A model generated the notes under the pieces. It was not told the origin of the DNA. It saw only the letters and a program-made list of their open reading frames with translations, and searched no databases. Positions 18,053 to 28,583 of a DNA stretch of 64,000 bases are shown here, one piece after another. The first letter of the stretch is position 1. Every line of letters begins with the position of its first letter. This DNA comes from Pseudoflavonifractor phocaeensis (lineage in GTDB: Bacteria; Bacillota; Clostridia; Oscillospirales; Oscillospiraceae). The translations under genes and the position numbers were made by a program. The DNA lies in NCBI RefSeq assembly GCF_016901735.1, contig NZ_JACLZC010000009.1:1-64000 (forward strand), in the 5' to 3' direction.

Positions 18053-18089
18053 AAAAAACGGGAAGGCCCTGCCGCGGCCTTCCCGTTGC
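18053..18089 (-). terminator. Terminator after the HD-domain gene
   Basis: On the minus strand AACGGGAAGGCC pairs with GGCCTTCCCGTT across a short loop and is followed by TTTTT. It lies immediately after the stop at 18094. Confidence 0.88.
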
Positions 18090-18093
18090 TCTC

Positions 18094-18585
18094 TCAGGCC
18101 GCCACGACCACCTGGCGCATCCGCATCCGGCGCCAGATCTGGAATACCTCCACCGTAGCGCAGAATTTGTCCGCCAGGTTCACCACCGCCGCCTCCGCGC
18201 TGCGGGGCCGGCGGCGGGCCAGGGGCCACATATGGGAGAGAATGATGTTCTCCTCTTTTTCGCTCAGACCGCCGCACAGCGCCCGGGCATTGCGCAGCGC
18301 CGCCACCGGATGGTCAAAGCACTGGTTGCCCGGATGGGTGCCGGGGATATGAGCGTTGTAGAGATACAGATCGTGGAGCAGTCCGCCCCGGGCCGCCATG
18401 CGGTAATCCAGCCCCCACCGCCGGGCCAGCCGGAAGGCTACATACGCCACAAACACCGAATGCTCATAGCAGTTGCAGCCGGGATGGTGGGGAATATCGC
18501 GCATGGAGCGCACACGGCTGTCGGCCAGAAGATCGTCCACACAGTCCAGAAAGCTCTGCCAATTCTGTTCGTCCAAAAAAGCCAT
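18094..18585 (-). CDS. HD-domain protein (putative metal-dependent phosphohydrolase)
   Basis: A 163-residue HD-superfamily protein. Candidate metal ligands: the early His in CNCYEHSVFVAYV, HD in GGLLHDLYLYN, the His of FDHPVAALRNA, and a late Asp in NLADKFCAT. The substrate is unknown; small clostridial HD proteins often act on nucleotides or nucleotide messengers. The start ATG at 18585 is preferred because GAGGGG lies upstream and the extended frame is low in coding character. It is a single gene with its own terminator, pointing away from the divergent gntR gene. Confidence 0.75.
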   Translation of the reverse strand: MAFLDEQNWQSFLDCVDDLLADSRVRSMRDIPHHPGCNCYEHSVFVAYVAFRLARRWGLDYRMAARGGLLHDLYLYNAHIPGTHPGNQCFDHPVAALRNARALCGGLSEKEENIILSHMWPLARRRPRSAEAAVVNLADKFCATVEVFQIWRRMRMRQVVVAA

Positions 18586-18751
18586 TGGAATGCACCCCTC
18601 ATTTCTCAATACAGACATAAGGGCGGCCCGCGCCCTCTGTATTTTTATTATAATATATCCCCCGTCATTTGTCATGTCGTTTTGTGCATTTTGCAAAAAA
18701 TACCACCCCCCTCTCTTTTCTCATCTTAAGAAAAGCTTTATCTCTTTTCCC

Positions 18752-18780
18752 TTGTTTTCCCTTCCGGCCTCTGCTATCCT
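18752..18780 (+). promoter_or_regulatory. Promoter of the ytrA-like operon
   Basis: TTGTTT (18752-18757), 17 bases, TATCCT (18775-18780). The start point would fall in the palindromic operator that follows. Confidence 0.6.
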
Positions 18781-18783
18781 AAC

Positions 18784-18795
18784 TGTACTAGTACA
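18784..18795. promoter_or_regulatory. Palindromic operator for the GntR/YtrA regulator
   Basis: TGTACTAGTACA is a perfect 12-bp palindrome four bases after the -10 and 33 bases before the regulator's ATG. GntR-family members of the YtrA group bind short palindromes of this kind and repress their own operon, so autorepression is likely. Confidence 0.65.
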
Positions 18796-18828
18796 CTTCA
18801 TACACTTGCAGGAAGGGAGGCGGTACTT

Positions 18829-19209
18829 ATGATCCGTCTGGACTATCGGGACGCCCGCCCCATTTATGAGCAGGTCAAGGACGGCCTGCGCCATCTGATG
18901 GTGTGCGGCGCCATCGCGCCGGGGGAAAAGCTGCCCTCGGTGCGGGCGCTGGCGGCGTCTCTGGCCATCAACCCCAACACCATCCAGCGGGCCTATGAGG
19001 CCCTGGAGCAGGAGGGCTATTTACAGGCGGTGCCCGGAAAGGGGTGCTTTGCCGCCCGGCGGGAGGCGGTGGACCAGCAGCGGCGGGTCCAGCTGCTGAC
19101 CATCTTTGACCGCACGGCGGCGGAACTGTTCTTTTTGGGCGCAACGGCGGAGGAACTGTGTCAGCGGCTGCGGCAGAGCGTTCCCACGGGAAAGGAGGCA
19201 GCACAATGA
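18829..19209 (+). CDS. GntR-family transcriptional regulator, YtrA subfamily
   Basis: A 126-residue repressor. The N-terminal winged helix is clear: RPIYEQVKDGLRHLMVCG, PGEKLPSVRALAASLAINPNTIQRAYEALEQEGYL. The short C-terminus (about 50 residues) fits the YtrA subfamily, which lacks a large ligand-binding domain. The stop overlaps the ABC ATPase start by ATGA. YtrA-type regulators typically control adjacent ABC exporters that respond to cell-envelope antibiotics. GGAAGGGAGG precedes the start. Confidence 0.9.
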   Translation: MIRLDYRDARPIYEQVKDGLRHLMVCGAIAPGEKLPSVRALAASLAINPNTIQRAYEALEQEGYLQAVPGKGCFAARREAVDQQRRVQLLTIFDRTAAELFFLGATAEELCQRLRQSVPTGKEAAQ

Positions 19210-20108
19210 TACAGGTAAAAGACGTGGTCAAGACCTTCGACGGCTTCCGGGCCCTGGACGGTCTCTCCATGGAGGTCCCAAAGGGCTCCATTTACGGCCT
19301 GGTGGGGCCCAACGGCGCGGGCAAATCCACCATCCTGCGCCACATCACCGGCATTTACCGGCAGGACGCCGGCCAGGTGCTGGTGGACGGAGCGCCGGTG
19401 TGGGAAAATCCCAGGGTGAAAAGCCGCATCGCCTCCATCCCCGACGAGCTCTATTCCTTTCTGTCCGCCTCCACCCGGGATATGATGAAGTTTTACCGCC
19501 AGTTTTATCCCCGCTTTGACCAGTCGCGCTATGAAGCCCTCCGGGAGGCCTTCCCGGCGGTCAACGAACGGCAGGCCATCCGGCGGCTTTCCAAGGGGAT
19601 GCAGAAGCAGGCTTTTTTCTGGCTGTCCCTCTGCTGCCGGCCCGACGTGCTGGTGCTGGACGAACCTGTGGACGGTCTGGACCCGGTGATGCGCCGGCAG
19701 GTGTGGTCCCTGCTGATGGGGGACGTGGCCGACTACGGCACCACGGTGCTGGTCTCCTCCCACAACCTGCGGGAGCTGGAGGACGTGTGCGACCATGTGG
19801 GCATTTTGTCCCACGGGAAGGTGCTCATTCAGCGGTCCCTGTCGGAATTGCAGGGCAACATCGTCAAAATGCAGGTGGTCTTTCAGGAGCGGGAGGCGCC
19901 GGCCCTGCCCGAGGACCTGGAGGTGCTCCACATCTCTCAGGTGGGACGCATCCACACCCTCATTGTCCGGGGGGCCGCCGAGGAGGTCATGAACCGTCTG
20001 GCGGTCTACGCCCCCATTCTCATGGAGGCGCTGCCCCTAACCCTGGAGGAGATCTTTATTTACGAGTTGGGAGGTGAGGACTATGCGGTCCGGGACATCG
20101 TCCTCTGA
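19206..20108 (+). CDS. ABC transporter ATP-binding protein
   Basis: A 300-residue ATPase of the exporter type. Walker A GPNGAGKST, signature RLSKGMQKQ, Walker B VLVLDEPVDGLD, and H-loop SSHNLRELE are intact. The start ATG at 19206 overlaps the gntR stop and follows AAGGAGG. The last 26 bases overlap the permease gene. With the next gene it forms a two-component exporter similar in arrangement to YtrB/YtrC-type systems; the substrate is unknown. Confidence 0.92.
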   Translation: MIQVKDVVKTFDGFRALDGLSMEVPKGSIYGLVGPNGAGKSTILRHITGIYRQDAGQVLVDGAPVWENPRVKSRIASIPDELYSFLSASTRDMMKFYRQFYPRFDQSRYEALREAFPAVNERQAIRRLSKGMQKQAFFWLSLCCRPDVLVLDEPVDGLDPVMRRQVWSLLMGDVADYGTTVLVSSHNLRELEDVCDHVGILSHGKVLIQRSLSELQGNIVKMQVVFQEREAPALPEDLEVLHISQVGRIHTLIVRGAAEEVMNRLAVYAPILMEALPLTLEEIFIYELGGEDYAVRDIVL

Positions 20109-21957
20109 GCGGGTGCGGCAGTGGTTTTACCCCGCCATTCTGAAGAAAAATTTCGCCCGGTTCTGGCCCCTGTGGCTGGGCTGGGGACTGGTCTGGTTTT
20201 TGCTGGTGGTGCCCCGCATCTTCTCCTACGCGGACAACCGGTGGTATTCCCCCTCCTCCGACGCCTACCCCAGAACGCTGATTTTGGACATCATCATCTC
20301 CTATGGACCCTGGATGGCGGCGCTTTTTGGCATTCTGGCGGCCATGGTCCTCTTCTCCTACCTCTGCAATCACCGGTCCGCCGGGTTCTTCCACGCCCTG
20401 CCGGTGCGGCGGGAAGGGCTTTTTTTCACCAATTACCTCTCCGGCCTGCTCTTTCTCTTTGTACCCCTGGCGGCGGTGGCCGGTCTGGCCGGCCTGGCCG
20501 AGCTGTGGGTGGCGAGCGGCTTTGACTTTCCCTCCCTCTTCCTGCTGGTATTCTGCGTGGGGGCCATGGGCTTTTTCTTCTACTCCTTCGCCGTCTTTTG
20601 CGCCATGTTCACCGGCCACATCCTGGCGCTTCCCGCCTTTTACGGCATTTTGAACGGGCTGATCTGGGCCATTTTCGCCCTCTTTTACGAGCTGTGCCAC
20701 CAGTTCCTCTACGGCTATACCGCCGACGGCCTCATGGACGAAATCGTTTTGTGGTTTACTCCCCTGCTCAACCTTTACAGCAAGCTGGGCTATGATGACG
20801 AATACCATTTGACCGGCCTTTTTCCCATTTTCGTCTACGCCTTTGTGGGGCTTATCCTAACGGCGCTGGCGTTGGTGGCCTACCGCCGCCGCCGCATCGA
20901 GTCCGCCGGCGATGTGATCTCCATCTCCTGGGTCCGTCCCATCTTCAAGTACGGGGTGGCCCTGTGCGCCGGGGTGGTGCTGGGCACCGGCACCTGGGCC
21001 CTCTTCTTCGACGGCAGCCATCAGAATCCCCCCCTGCTGGCCCTGTGCGTGCTGCTGTGGGGCGGGGCGGGCTATTTTGTCTCCGAAATGCTGCTGCGCA
21101 AGTCCTTCCGGGTCTTTCGGGCGGGCTGGAAGGGGGCGGCGCTCTCCATGGCGGTGCTGGGGCTGCTGTGCGGCGCGCTGATCTTCGATCTGACGGGCTA
21201 CGAGTCCCGGGTACCCCAGGCGGACGCGGTGACCTCGGTGGAACTGCGGATTTTCTCCTATCCCAATGACTTCGCCTCCGCTTCCTCCGTCTCTCTGACC
21301 GAGCCGGAGCACATCGCCGCGGCGGTTGCCCTCCACCAGTCCATCGTGGACCAGCGGGAGATCCTCCGGAAAAGCGACGGCAACGAATACAGCATATCCA
21401 CCACCTCCACCGGCGTACCTTACGCCACCGAGGATATTTTCTATACAGAGTTCACCTATCACCTGACCAACGGCGGCACCTTATCCCGCCATTACTCCCT
21501 CCTGCCGGTCAGCGACGCGCTTTTGGCGGACCCGTCCTCCCTGTGCGCCCAACTCACCGCCCTTGTCAACCAGCCGGAGGTTTTGGTCCGCTACTATGCG
21601 GCCCTGGACGCCGGCACCCTGAGCGGCGCTTATCTGGAGACCCAATCGGAATGGAGCGACTCCGAGCAGCAGTACGTCTCCCTGGAGGAGGCCGGGCGTC
21701 TGCTGGAGGCGGTGCAGTCCGACCTGGAGGCGGGCCGTATCGGCCGGCGCTTCCTGTTGCACAGCTTGGAGCGGCTGGAGACCTGTTACAGCACCGATCT
21801 GGTTTTCTTCCTGCGGACCGATCCCTCCGAGGAGTCCCGCACCGTCAGCGTGACCCTCCAGACCACCGCCCGAGACACCCTGGCCGTGCTGGAGGAGCTG
21901 GGGCTTGCCTCCCAGCTGCGCCTCCTGTCTGACCCTTCCTTCCCGGCCTCGGAGTAA
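20083..21957 (+). CDS. ABC transporter permease, large
   Basis: A 624-residue membrane protein. The first ~350 residues hold six or more hydrophobic segments (ILKKNFARFWPLWLGWGLVW, ILAAMVLFSYLCN, SGLLFLFVPLAAVAGLAG and others). The C-terminal ~270 residues are a mainly soluble domain, probably extracytoplasmic. ATG 20083 is chosen because GGGAGGTGAGGA precedes it; an in-frame GTG nine bases upstream lies inside that ribosome site. It is the partner of the preceding ATPase. Its architecture suggests export or lipid-linked sensing, but the substrate cannot be told. Confidence 0.8.
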   Translation: MRSGTSSSERVRQWFYPAILKKNFARFWPLWLGWGLVWFLLVVPRIFSYADNRWYSPSSDAYPRTLILDIIISYGPWMAALFGILAAMVLFSYLCNHRSAGFFHALPVRREGLFFTNYLSGLLFLFVPLAAVAGLAGLAELWVASGFDFPSLFLLVFCVGAMGFFFYSFAVFCAMFTGHILALPAFYGILNGLIWAIFALFYELCHQFLYGYTADGLMDEIVLWFTPLLNLYSKLGYDDEYHLTGLFPIFVYAFVGLILTALALVAYRRRRIESAGDVISISWVRPIFKYGVALCAGVVLGTGTWALFFDGSHQNPPLLALCVLLWGGAGYFVSEMLLRKSFRVFRAGWKGAALSMAVLGLLCGALIFDLTGYESRVPQADAVTSVELRIFSYPNDFASASSVSLTEPEHIAAAVALHQSIVDQREILRKSDGNEYSISTTSTGVPYATEDIFYTEFTYHLTNGGTLSRHYSLLPVSDALLADPSSLCAQLTALVNQPEVLVRYYAALDAGTLSGAYLETQSEWSDSEQQYVSLEEAGRLLEAVQSDLEAGRIGRRFLLHSLERLETCYSTDLVFFLRTDPSEESRTVSVTLQTTARDTLAVLEELGLASQLRLLSDPSFPASE

Positions 21958-21970
21958 AACCGGCCCATCT

Positions 21971-22015
21971 CTCCCGGGTTTTCCGCAAAAACAAGGAAAA
22001 CCCGGGAGTTTTCTT
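21971..22015 (+). terminator. Terminator of the ytrA-like ABC operon
   Basis: Perfect 14-bp stem CTCCCGGGTTTTCC (21971-21984) / GGAAAACCCGGGAG (21995-22008) followed by TTTTCTTT. Confidence 0.92.
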
Positions 22016-22030
22016 TCTATTCCGAAAGAC

Positions 22031-22048
22031 TCGTTAAAATATTAACGA
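22031..22048. promoter_or_regulatory. Rex-like operator upstream of thiolase
   Basis: TCGTTAA-AATA-TTAACGA, a perfect 7-bp inverted repeat with a 4-base centre. It matches the known clostridial Rex consensus TTGTTAANNNNTTAACAA at 16 of 18 positions, counting the four free central bases. It lies 17 bases upstream of the thiolase -35. Rex is the NADH/NAD+-sensing repressor that controls thiolase in solventogenic clostridia. Confidence 0.65.
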
Positions 22049-22065
22049 TTTTTCTCTCCTTGTTC

Positions 22066-22094
22066 TTGCAATTTCTCAGGACATCGTATATAAT
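22066..22094 (+). promoter_or_regulatory. Sigma-A promoter of the thiolase gene
   Basis: TTGCAA (22066-22071), 17 bases, TATAAT (22089-22094). Confidence 0.7.
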
Positions 22095-22160
22095 AGATGC
22101 GTCTGAATCGTACCCTAATTTCTGTGCATATTACCACAATTTTTGGGAGGCATGAAAATC

Positions 22161-23420
22161 ATGAAGGACGTTTATGTTGTCAATTGCTGCCGTACCGCCA
22201 TCGGCACCTTCGGCGGAAGCCTGAAGGATGTGCCCGCCACCGATCTGGGCGCCACCGTCATCAAGGAAGCCCTCAACCGCGCCGGCGTGAAGCCCGAGCA
22301 GGTGGACGAGGTCATGTTCGGCTGCATCCTGACCGCCGGTCTGGGCCAGAACCCCGCCCGTCAGGCCGCCGTCAAGGCCGGTATCCCCTATAACGTGCCC
22401 GCCTACACCGTCGGTATGGTGTGCGGCTCCGGCATGAAGTCCGTCATCGAGGGCGCCCGCAGCATCCTGGCCGGCGACGCCGACGTCATCGTGGCCGGCG
22501 GCACCGAGAATATGTCCGCCGCTCCCTATGCCCTCCCCGCCGAGCGCTGGGGCGCCCGCATGGGCGACAAGAAGGTCGTCGACACCATGATTAAGGACGG
22601 CCTGTGGGACGCCTTCAACGGCTACCACATGGGCACCACCGCCGAGAACATCTGCGACGTGTGGGGCATCACCCGTGAGGAGCTGGACGCCTTCGGCGCT
22701 TCCTCCCAGCAGAAGGCCTGCGCCGCCATCGAGGCCGGCCGCTTCAACGATGAGATCGTTCCCGTCATGGTGAAGAAGAAGAAGGAAATGGTGGAGTTCA
22801 AGGTGGACGAGTTCCCCCGCCCCGGCACCACCGTTGAGAGCGTCGCCAAGCTGAAGGGCGCCTTCCCCGTGGGCCCCGACGGCGTGGAGGACGAGATCGT
22901 CCACACCTTCCCCGTGACCCAGGTCCATGAGGCCGACGCCCACAAGCACGTCCAGCGCGTCACCGCCGCCAACGCCTCCGGCATCAACGACGGCGCCGCC
23001 GCCATCATCCTGGCTTCCGGCGAGGCCGTGGAGAAGTACGGTCTCAAGCCCATGGCCAAGCTGGTCTCCTGGGGCCAGGGCGGCGTGGACCCGAAGATCA
23101 TGGGCGTGGGCCCCGTGCCCGCTTCCCGTCAGGCCATGGACAAGGCCGGCCTGAAGATCGACGACATCGACCTGGTGGAGGCCAACGAGGCGTTCGCCGC
23201 TCAGTCCATCGCCGTGGCCCGTGAGCTGGGCTTCGACATGAGCAAGGTCAACGTCAACGGCGGCGCCATCGCTCTGGGCCACCCCGTCGGCGCTTCCGGC
23301 GCTCGTATCATCGTCACCCTGCTCCACGAGATGGCCAAGCGGGACGACGCCAAGAAGGGCCTCGCCACCCTGTGCATCGGCGGCGGCCAGGGCGTTGCCA
23401 CCATCTTCGAGAAGTGCTGA
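22161..23420 (+). CDS. thl: Acetyl-CoA C-acetyltransferase (thiolase)
   Basis: Condenses two acetyl-CoA to acetoacetyl-CoA, the first step of the clostridial butyrate pathway; 419 residues, slightly longer than the usual ~393. The nucleophilic Cys is in [10 protein letters not shown], and [15 protein letters not shown] (His) and CIGGGQG (second Cys) are intact. ATG 22161 is preferred because GGGAGG ends ten bases before it, whereas ATG 22152 is only one base away. Codon use is extremely C-biased at third positions, a sign of high expression. The gene stands alone, preceded by a Rex-like site; a mobile element starts 26 bases after its stop. Confidence 0.95.
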   Translation: MKDVYVVNCCRTAIGTFGGSLKDVPATDLGATVIKEALNRAGVKPEQVDEVMFGCILTAGLGQNPARQAAVKAGIPYNVPAYTVGMVCGSGMKSVIEGARSILAGDADVIVAGGTENMSAAPYALPAERWGARMGDKKVVDTMIKDGLWDAFNGYHMGTTAENICDVWGITREELDAFGASSQQKACAAIEAGRFNDEIVPVMVKKKKEMVEFKVDEFPRPGTTVESVAKLKGAFPVGPDGVEDEIVHTFPVTQVHEADAHKHVQRVTAANASGINDGAAAIILASGEAVEKYGLKPMAKLVSWGQGGVDPKIMGVGPVPASRQAMDKAGLKIDDIDLVEANEAFAAQSIAVARELGFDMSKVNVNGGAIALGHPVGASGARIIVTLLHEMAKRDDAKKGLATLCIGGGQGVATIFEKC

Positions 23421-23446
23421 GCCTTTTGGCATAACTCCAATACATG

Positions 23447-23483
23447 AAAACACCCCCTCCGCAAAGGCGTAATAGTGATAAGG
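23447..23483 (+). repeat. Left terminal inverted repeat of the element
   Basis: AAAACACCCCCTCCGC plus a second block AGTGATAAGG at 23474. Both recur inverted at the right end. Confidence 0.85.
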
Positions 23484-23510
23484 TACTATTTAGCTTTGCG
23501 AGGGGCAGAG

Positions 23511-25583
<2,073 letters not shown>

Positions 25584-25602
25584 AAGCAAAAATTCCTTTC
25601 TG

Positions 25603-26868
25603 TTAAAGTTCCATATCTTGCGATTTGCGGCGAGAAGGTTGATCGTGCTGCTTTGTTTGCCGAGTTCGTGTCAAAATGGCGTCAAGAAAAGCCCGCACCT
25701 TTTCGGGTGCGAGCTTGACAGCTTCCAGATAAGGCCGTGCCTGTTCTTTTAGCGATTCATATCGCTGTTTCCAGACAGCGGCACTCTTTTGTGCGCTTTG
25801 CAGTTTTTCTTCCAAGCGGCTGTTTTCCGCCTTGGCAAGAATCCCATTGACCGCATAATCCTTGAGTGTGCTGCACTCGGATGGGGTCAGAGTGATGTTG
25901 CCGGTAATCGTCTTTTTCCCCATGGAGCGGATTTCCTGTACCGTCAGGGCGGCAGTACGCTGTTCTTTGGCCTGCTTTTGCAGGGATTGCAGCTCCTTCT
26001 GCTTTTTCTCAACAGCAGCCTGTGCGGTGTCCAGCGCCTGTTCTGTCTGAGCGATTTGGGCGGTCATAGCCTCCAGACGCTGCTGCTCCTGTGCCACCTT
26101 GAACTGGGTCACAGTCAGATGTTCCTCGGTACTGCCACGCTCTCCACGCTCCACATCGGTATATCCGGCAGCTTTCATATAGTTGAAGAAATCGTCTTGC
26201 AGGACGCTGTACGATGTTCGCAGGACTTTCTTCCCCTTGGTGGTCAGAAGCGGATTTCCCTGCTCATCCAGAGCAACTTTTGACTCCCACTTTTTGCTGC
26301 GGCTGACCTGCATGATCGTTTCCTTGACTGTACCCACAAGGGACTTATCCTTGCACCGCTTCGACCAAAGAATTTGTTTTTCTACCACCGGGACATACAC
26401 CACATGAAGGTGGTAGTGGTACACATCCTGCCCCAGAGCTTCCGACATAGCCCGGTTGCGCTCGTCGGCGTGCATGACGGCAGAGAGGATATACTGCTCA
26501 CCGCCCACGATCTCTACGGCAGCTTTGTATGCGTCGGTGTAGAATTGCTTGGCATACTCGTATCCACCGTGGTTGTGGAAGTAAGCGGAGTTCACATCGA
26601 AAATCAGTTCCCCGTATTTCACCGCATCGGCTTTCAGGCCACGAGTGGAGATAATCCCATCGGCAATCATCTGATCGAACATAGCGGCATAGCTGTCGGT
26701 GGGAGCTTTGAAGTGGATATTCCGGTAGGTCTGGGTGGTATCAATATCCTGGTTGGAGTAGCTGCCCTTTTCTCGTTCGTTATGTTCCTGAACTTTTGCC
26801 ACATCATCAAGGGTGGGCAAGTCCTGGTTACGGGCAAAGGTGCGGTCGATTCCGTCGTTTCTGGCCAT
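25603..26868 (-). CDS. MobV-family relaxase (plasmid recombination/mobilization protein)
   Basis: Nicks the element's oriT for transfer by a helper conjugation system; 421 residues. The metal-binding motif is visible as HADERNRAM ... YHYHLHVVYVP, the HxDE...HxH arrangement of MobV (Pre/Mob) enzymes. The N-terminus (NEREKGSYSNQDIDTTQTYRN) is also typical. The C-terminal half is a long coiled coil (about residues 245-310) and a basic tail. GGAGC precedes the ATG at 26868. The candidate oriT lies immediately upstream. Confidence 0.9.
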   Translation of the reverse strand: MARNDGIDRTFARNQDLPTLDDVAKVQEHNEREKGSYSNQDIDTTQTYRNIHFKAPTDSYAAMFDQMIADGIISTRGLKADAVKYGELIFDVNSAYFHNHGGYEYAKQFYTDAYKAAVEIVGGEQYILSAVMHADERNRAMSEALGQDVYHYHLHVVYVPVVEKQILWSKRCKDKSLVGTVKETIMQVSRSKKWESKVALDEQGNPLLTTKGKKVLRTSYSVLQDDFFNYMKAAGYTDVERGERGSTEEHLTVTQFKVAQEQQRLEAMTAQIAQTEQALDTAQAAVEKKQKELQSLQKQAKEQRTAALTVQEIRSMGKKTITGNITLTPSECSTLKDYAVNGILAKAENSRLEEKLQSAQKSAAVWKQRYESLKEQARPYLEAVKLAPEKVRAFLDAILTRTRQTKQHDQPSRRKSQDMEL

Positions 26869-26912
26869 AAAAATCAGCTCCTTTCCGTTGTATGGCAGAC
26901 GGCTGAGGGACG

Positions 26913-26965
26913 GGGATGCACTTCCTGCGGGAAGTGTAATAACCCACTATGACACTTTCATCCCG
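26913..26965. other. Candidate origin of transfer (oriT)
   Basis: Directly upstream of the MobV gene are two nested inverted repeats: CTTCC-tgc-GGAAG (26921-26933) and AAGTGT (26932-26937) / ACACTT (26952-26957). Between them lies AATAACCCACTATG, whose complement CATAGTGGGTTATT is seen next to relaxases in related clostridial elements. A position next to the relaxase and hairpin structure are usual for MobV oriT sites. The nick site is not established. Confidence 0.55.
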
Positions 26966-27219
26966 AAGGGCTGCAAAGTGCCGTGGGCTCTCCGAGGGGG
27001 AATGCGGCATCTGCGGATGCCTTGCCGCCTTTAGAGGTTTGTGTGTGGTACCCAAATCCTCAAAAGGCGGTGTGACCGACAGCCTCTCCGCAATCTCGAT
27101 TGCTTCATTTCTGCCGCTCACAGGCAGAGCAGATTTTGCAAACCCACTCTGCCATCCATCTCCAAATCTGCGGATTTTTCGATGGGGACGGGAGATACGG
27201 TGGGTAAGAACGGCGGACA

Positions 27220-27441
27220 TTATTTGTCCCTCCGTTTCTGCCATACGAGATCATAGCCAAGGGCATCGGCGAGCTGTACCGTCTCCACATACCGCAGAGA
27301 CTCCCGCTGGAGCTTGTTGGACAGGTTGGAAACGCTGTCGCTCCAGCCGTAATCCTCAGAAAGCAGGTCAACGACTTCCTGCATCGTGTAGCCGGAACGC
27401 ACGATGTACGACTTAATTTCATTTCTTAAATTGGATTTCAT
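27220..27441 (-). CDS. Small helix-turn-helix protein (DUF6471-like)
   Basis: A 73-residue protein with an HTH-like order: SYIVRSGYTMQEVVDLLSE ... SVSNLSNKLQRESLRYVETVQLADALGYDL. It resembles short DUF6471/Cro-like regulators common in clostridial mobile elements. ATG 27441 is taken because GAGG lies nine bases upstream. It precedes the oriT region and MobV gene on the same strand, so it may regulate mobilization. Confidence 0.6.
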   Translation of the reverse strand: MKSNLRNEIKSYIVRSGYTMQEVVDLLSEDYGWSDSVSNLSNKLQRESLRYVETVQLADALGYDLVWQKRRDK

Positions 27442-27550
27442 AGAAAATACCTCATTCTTTCGTAAAGTTAGTTTGCCGTGGAGCATACACGTTGCACGGT
27501 ACAGTTCATCTTAATTACTTCTCAAAAATCGCTCAGAACTGCGCCTGTGA

Positions 27551-27718
27551 AGAGCTGTCCAGAGCAACACCCCATCGACTTTGCGATTAGATGGGCTTGC
27601 AAGCGAAACCGTGAAAATAAAGGAATCCATTATCAACGGAAGAATGGATATGGATGAAGATCTGTTTCAAGAATTGAGCTTGACCCTTTTCCGCTGCATC
27701 CAAACAATCAAAATCTGA
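27551..27718 (+). pseudogene. 3' remnant of an unidentified gene
   Basis: A plus-strand frame with no start site encodes LRLDGLASETVKIKESI, then NGRMDMDEDLFQELSLTLF and RCIQTIKI before a stop. The regular, charged composition looks like the end of a real protein whose 5' part is missing. A terminator follows 19 bases later. The family is not identified. Confidence 0.35.
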
Positions 27719-27736
27719 ATCTAATTCAGTGTAATG

Positions 27737-27767
27737 AAAAAGGCCCCCAGACTCTGGGGACCTTTTT
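27737..27767. terminator. Bidirectional terminator
   Basis: AAAAAGGCCCCCAG (27737-27750) pairs with CTGGGGACCTTTTT (27754-27767) with one mismatch and a 3-base loop. Confidence 0.8.
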
Positions 27768-27979
27768 CCCTGTATTGAATTTCTGTTTTTGGCATCCCTG
27801 AAAACATGACTGTCACTGCCAGTTTTCAAGCAAGCACACAAATACAAAGCAGTGTCTAGCTTTATCAAAAGTGTTATTTAACTGTACCCTATTTAAAATG
27901 TTGGTCAATTTTTTCACATTCGCATATTTGTAAAGATGCTTTTTCAACAGCGCTATATTGACTTTAAGCTCTTTACGAA

Positions 27980-27995
27980 GTATAATTAATTATAC
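27980..27995. promoter_or_regulatory. Perfect palindrome upstream of the AbrB-like gene
   Basis: GTATAATTAATTATAC is a perfect 16-bp palindrome containing a TATAAT -10 on either strand, 34 bases before the ATG. It could be both promoter and AbrB-type operator. Confidence 0.5.
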
Positions 27996-28028
27996 AAATC
28001 ATACTTGTTTCACGGAGGAGAACTGAAC

Positions 28029-28229
28029 ATGGAAAAGTCGGAAGGAAAATATGCATGGACTGTGACGGTTGGTGAAAAAGGACAAATCGTAATTCCTAAG
28101 CAAGCCCGAGAGATTTTCAAAATAAATCCAGGAGATACACTGATGATTTTGGGAGACGAAAGCAGAGGGTTGGCTATCCCGCCCAAAAGTGCATTTGCTC
28201 AATTTGCGGCCACTATTTTTGAAACATAA
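28029..28229 (+). CDS. AbrB/SpoVT/MazE-like DNA-binding protein
   Basis: A 66-residue protein with a swapped-hairpin AbrB fold: WTVTVGEKGQIVIPKQAREIFKINPGDTLMILGD. It is probably a dimeric transcription regulator. The ATG at 28029 follows GGAGGAG at ideal spacing, and the 24-base extension to a TTG is rejected. In gut Firmicutes such proteins commonly precede transporter genes, but here only a non-coding gap and the LuxR-type membrane regulator follow. Confidence 0.85.
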   Translation: MEKSEGKYAWTVTVGEKGQIVIPKQAREIFKINPGDTLMILGDESRGLAIPPKSAFAQFAATIFET

Positions 28230-28583
28230 GCAGATGAAGAAAAGGGCGAATAAGATTCTATGAGTCATGCTTTTTGTTTGTTTTTAATGGTGTTGGTATA
28301 TTAGTCGGCATTTCTGAGAGATAAAAATATTTCTGTATCTGACAGAATATCTTGTACCATATATCCATATATCCATGTAAACAAGTAATTCCGGTGGAAG
28401 TTACAACTGCTTCATCGTTTTATAACACTAACTTGTGATCTCTCCGTAAGTGGAGTTTGATGAATATAATATCACCCTCTTCCTAAGGGGCGTTAACAAT
28501 ATACAGCCTATATCTCCTATAATGGTGAATATAAGAGAGTGTGTGATGAGACCATGCGTATTGCATAAAGTGAAGGAGAATCT
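28230..28583. other. AT-rich intergenic stretch before the cargo regulator
   Basis: 354 bases with no gene. It has stretches such as ATATCCATATATCCATG and a TATAAT at 28518-28523, 61 bases before the next ATG, that may be the regulator's -10; no good -35 is seen. Confidence 0.5.

Larger units (their letters stand above)
27442..28028. other. Non-coding stretch with a gene remnant, terminator and promoter
   Basis: No intact gene of convincing quality. It contains a short plus-strand coding remnant (27551-27718), a hairpin terminator (27737-27767) and the AbrB promoter/operator (27980-27995). A 93-codon minus-strand frame (27587-27868) has no ribosome site and runs through the terminator hairpin, so it is not called. 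Confidence 0.5.

Noticed and set aside
22131-23453. A 440-codon frame opposite thiolase
   Set aside because: Antisense shadow of a strongly codon-biased gene; His/Gly/Leu-rich product with no family.
26828-27416. Two overlapping frames (138 and 155 codons) across the oriT region
   Set aside because: They run on opposite strands through hairpins, have no ribosome site, and the region is better explained as oriT and leader DNA.
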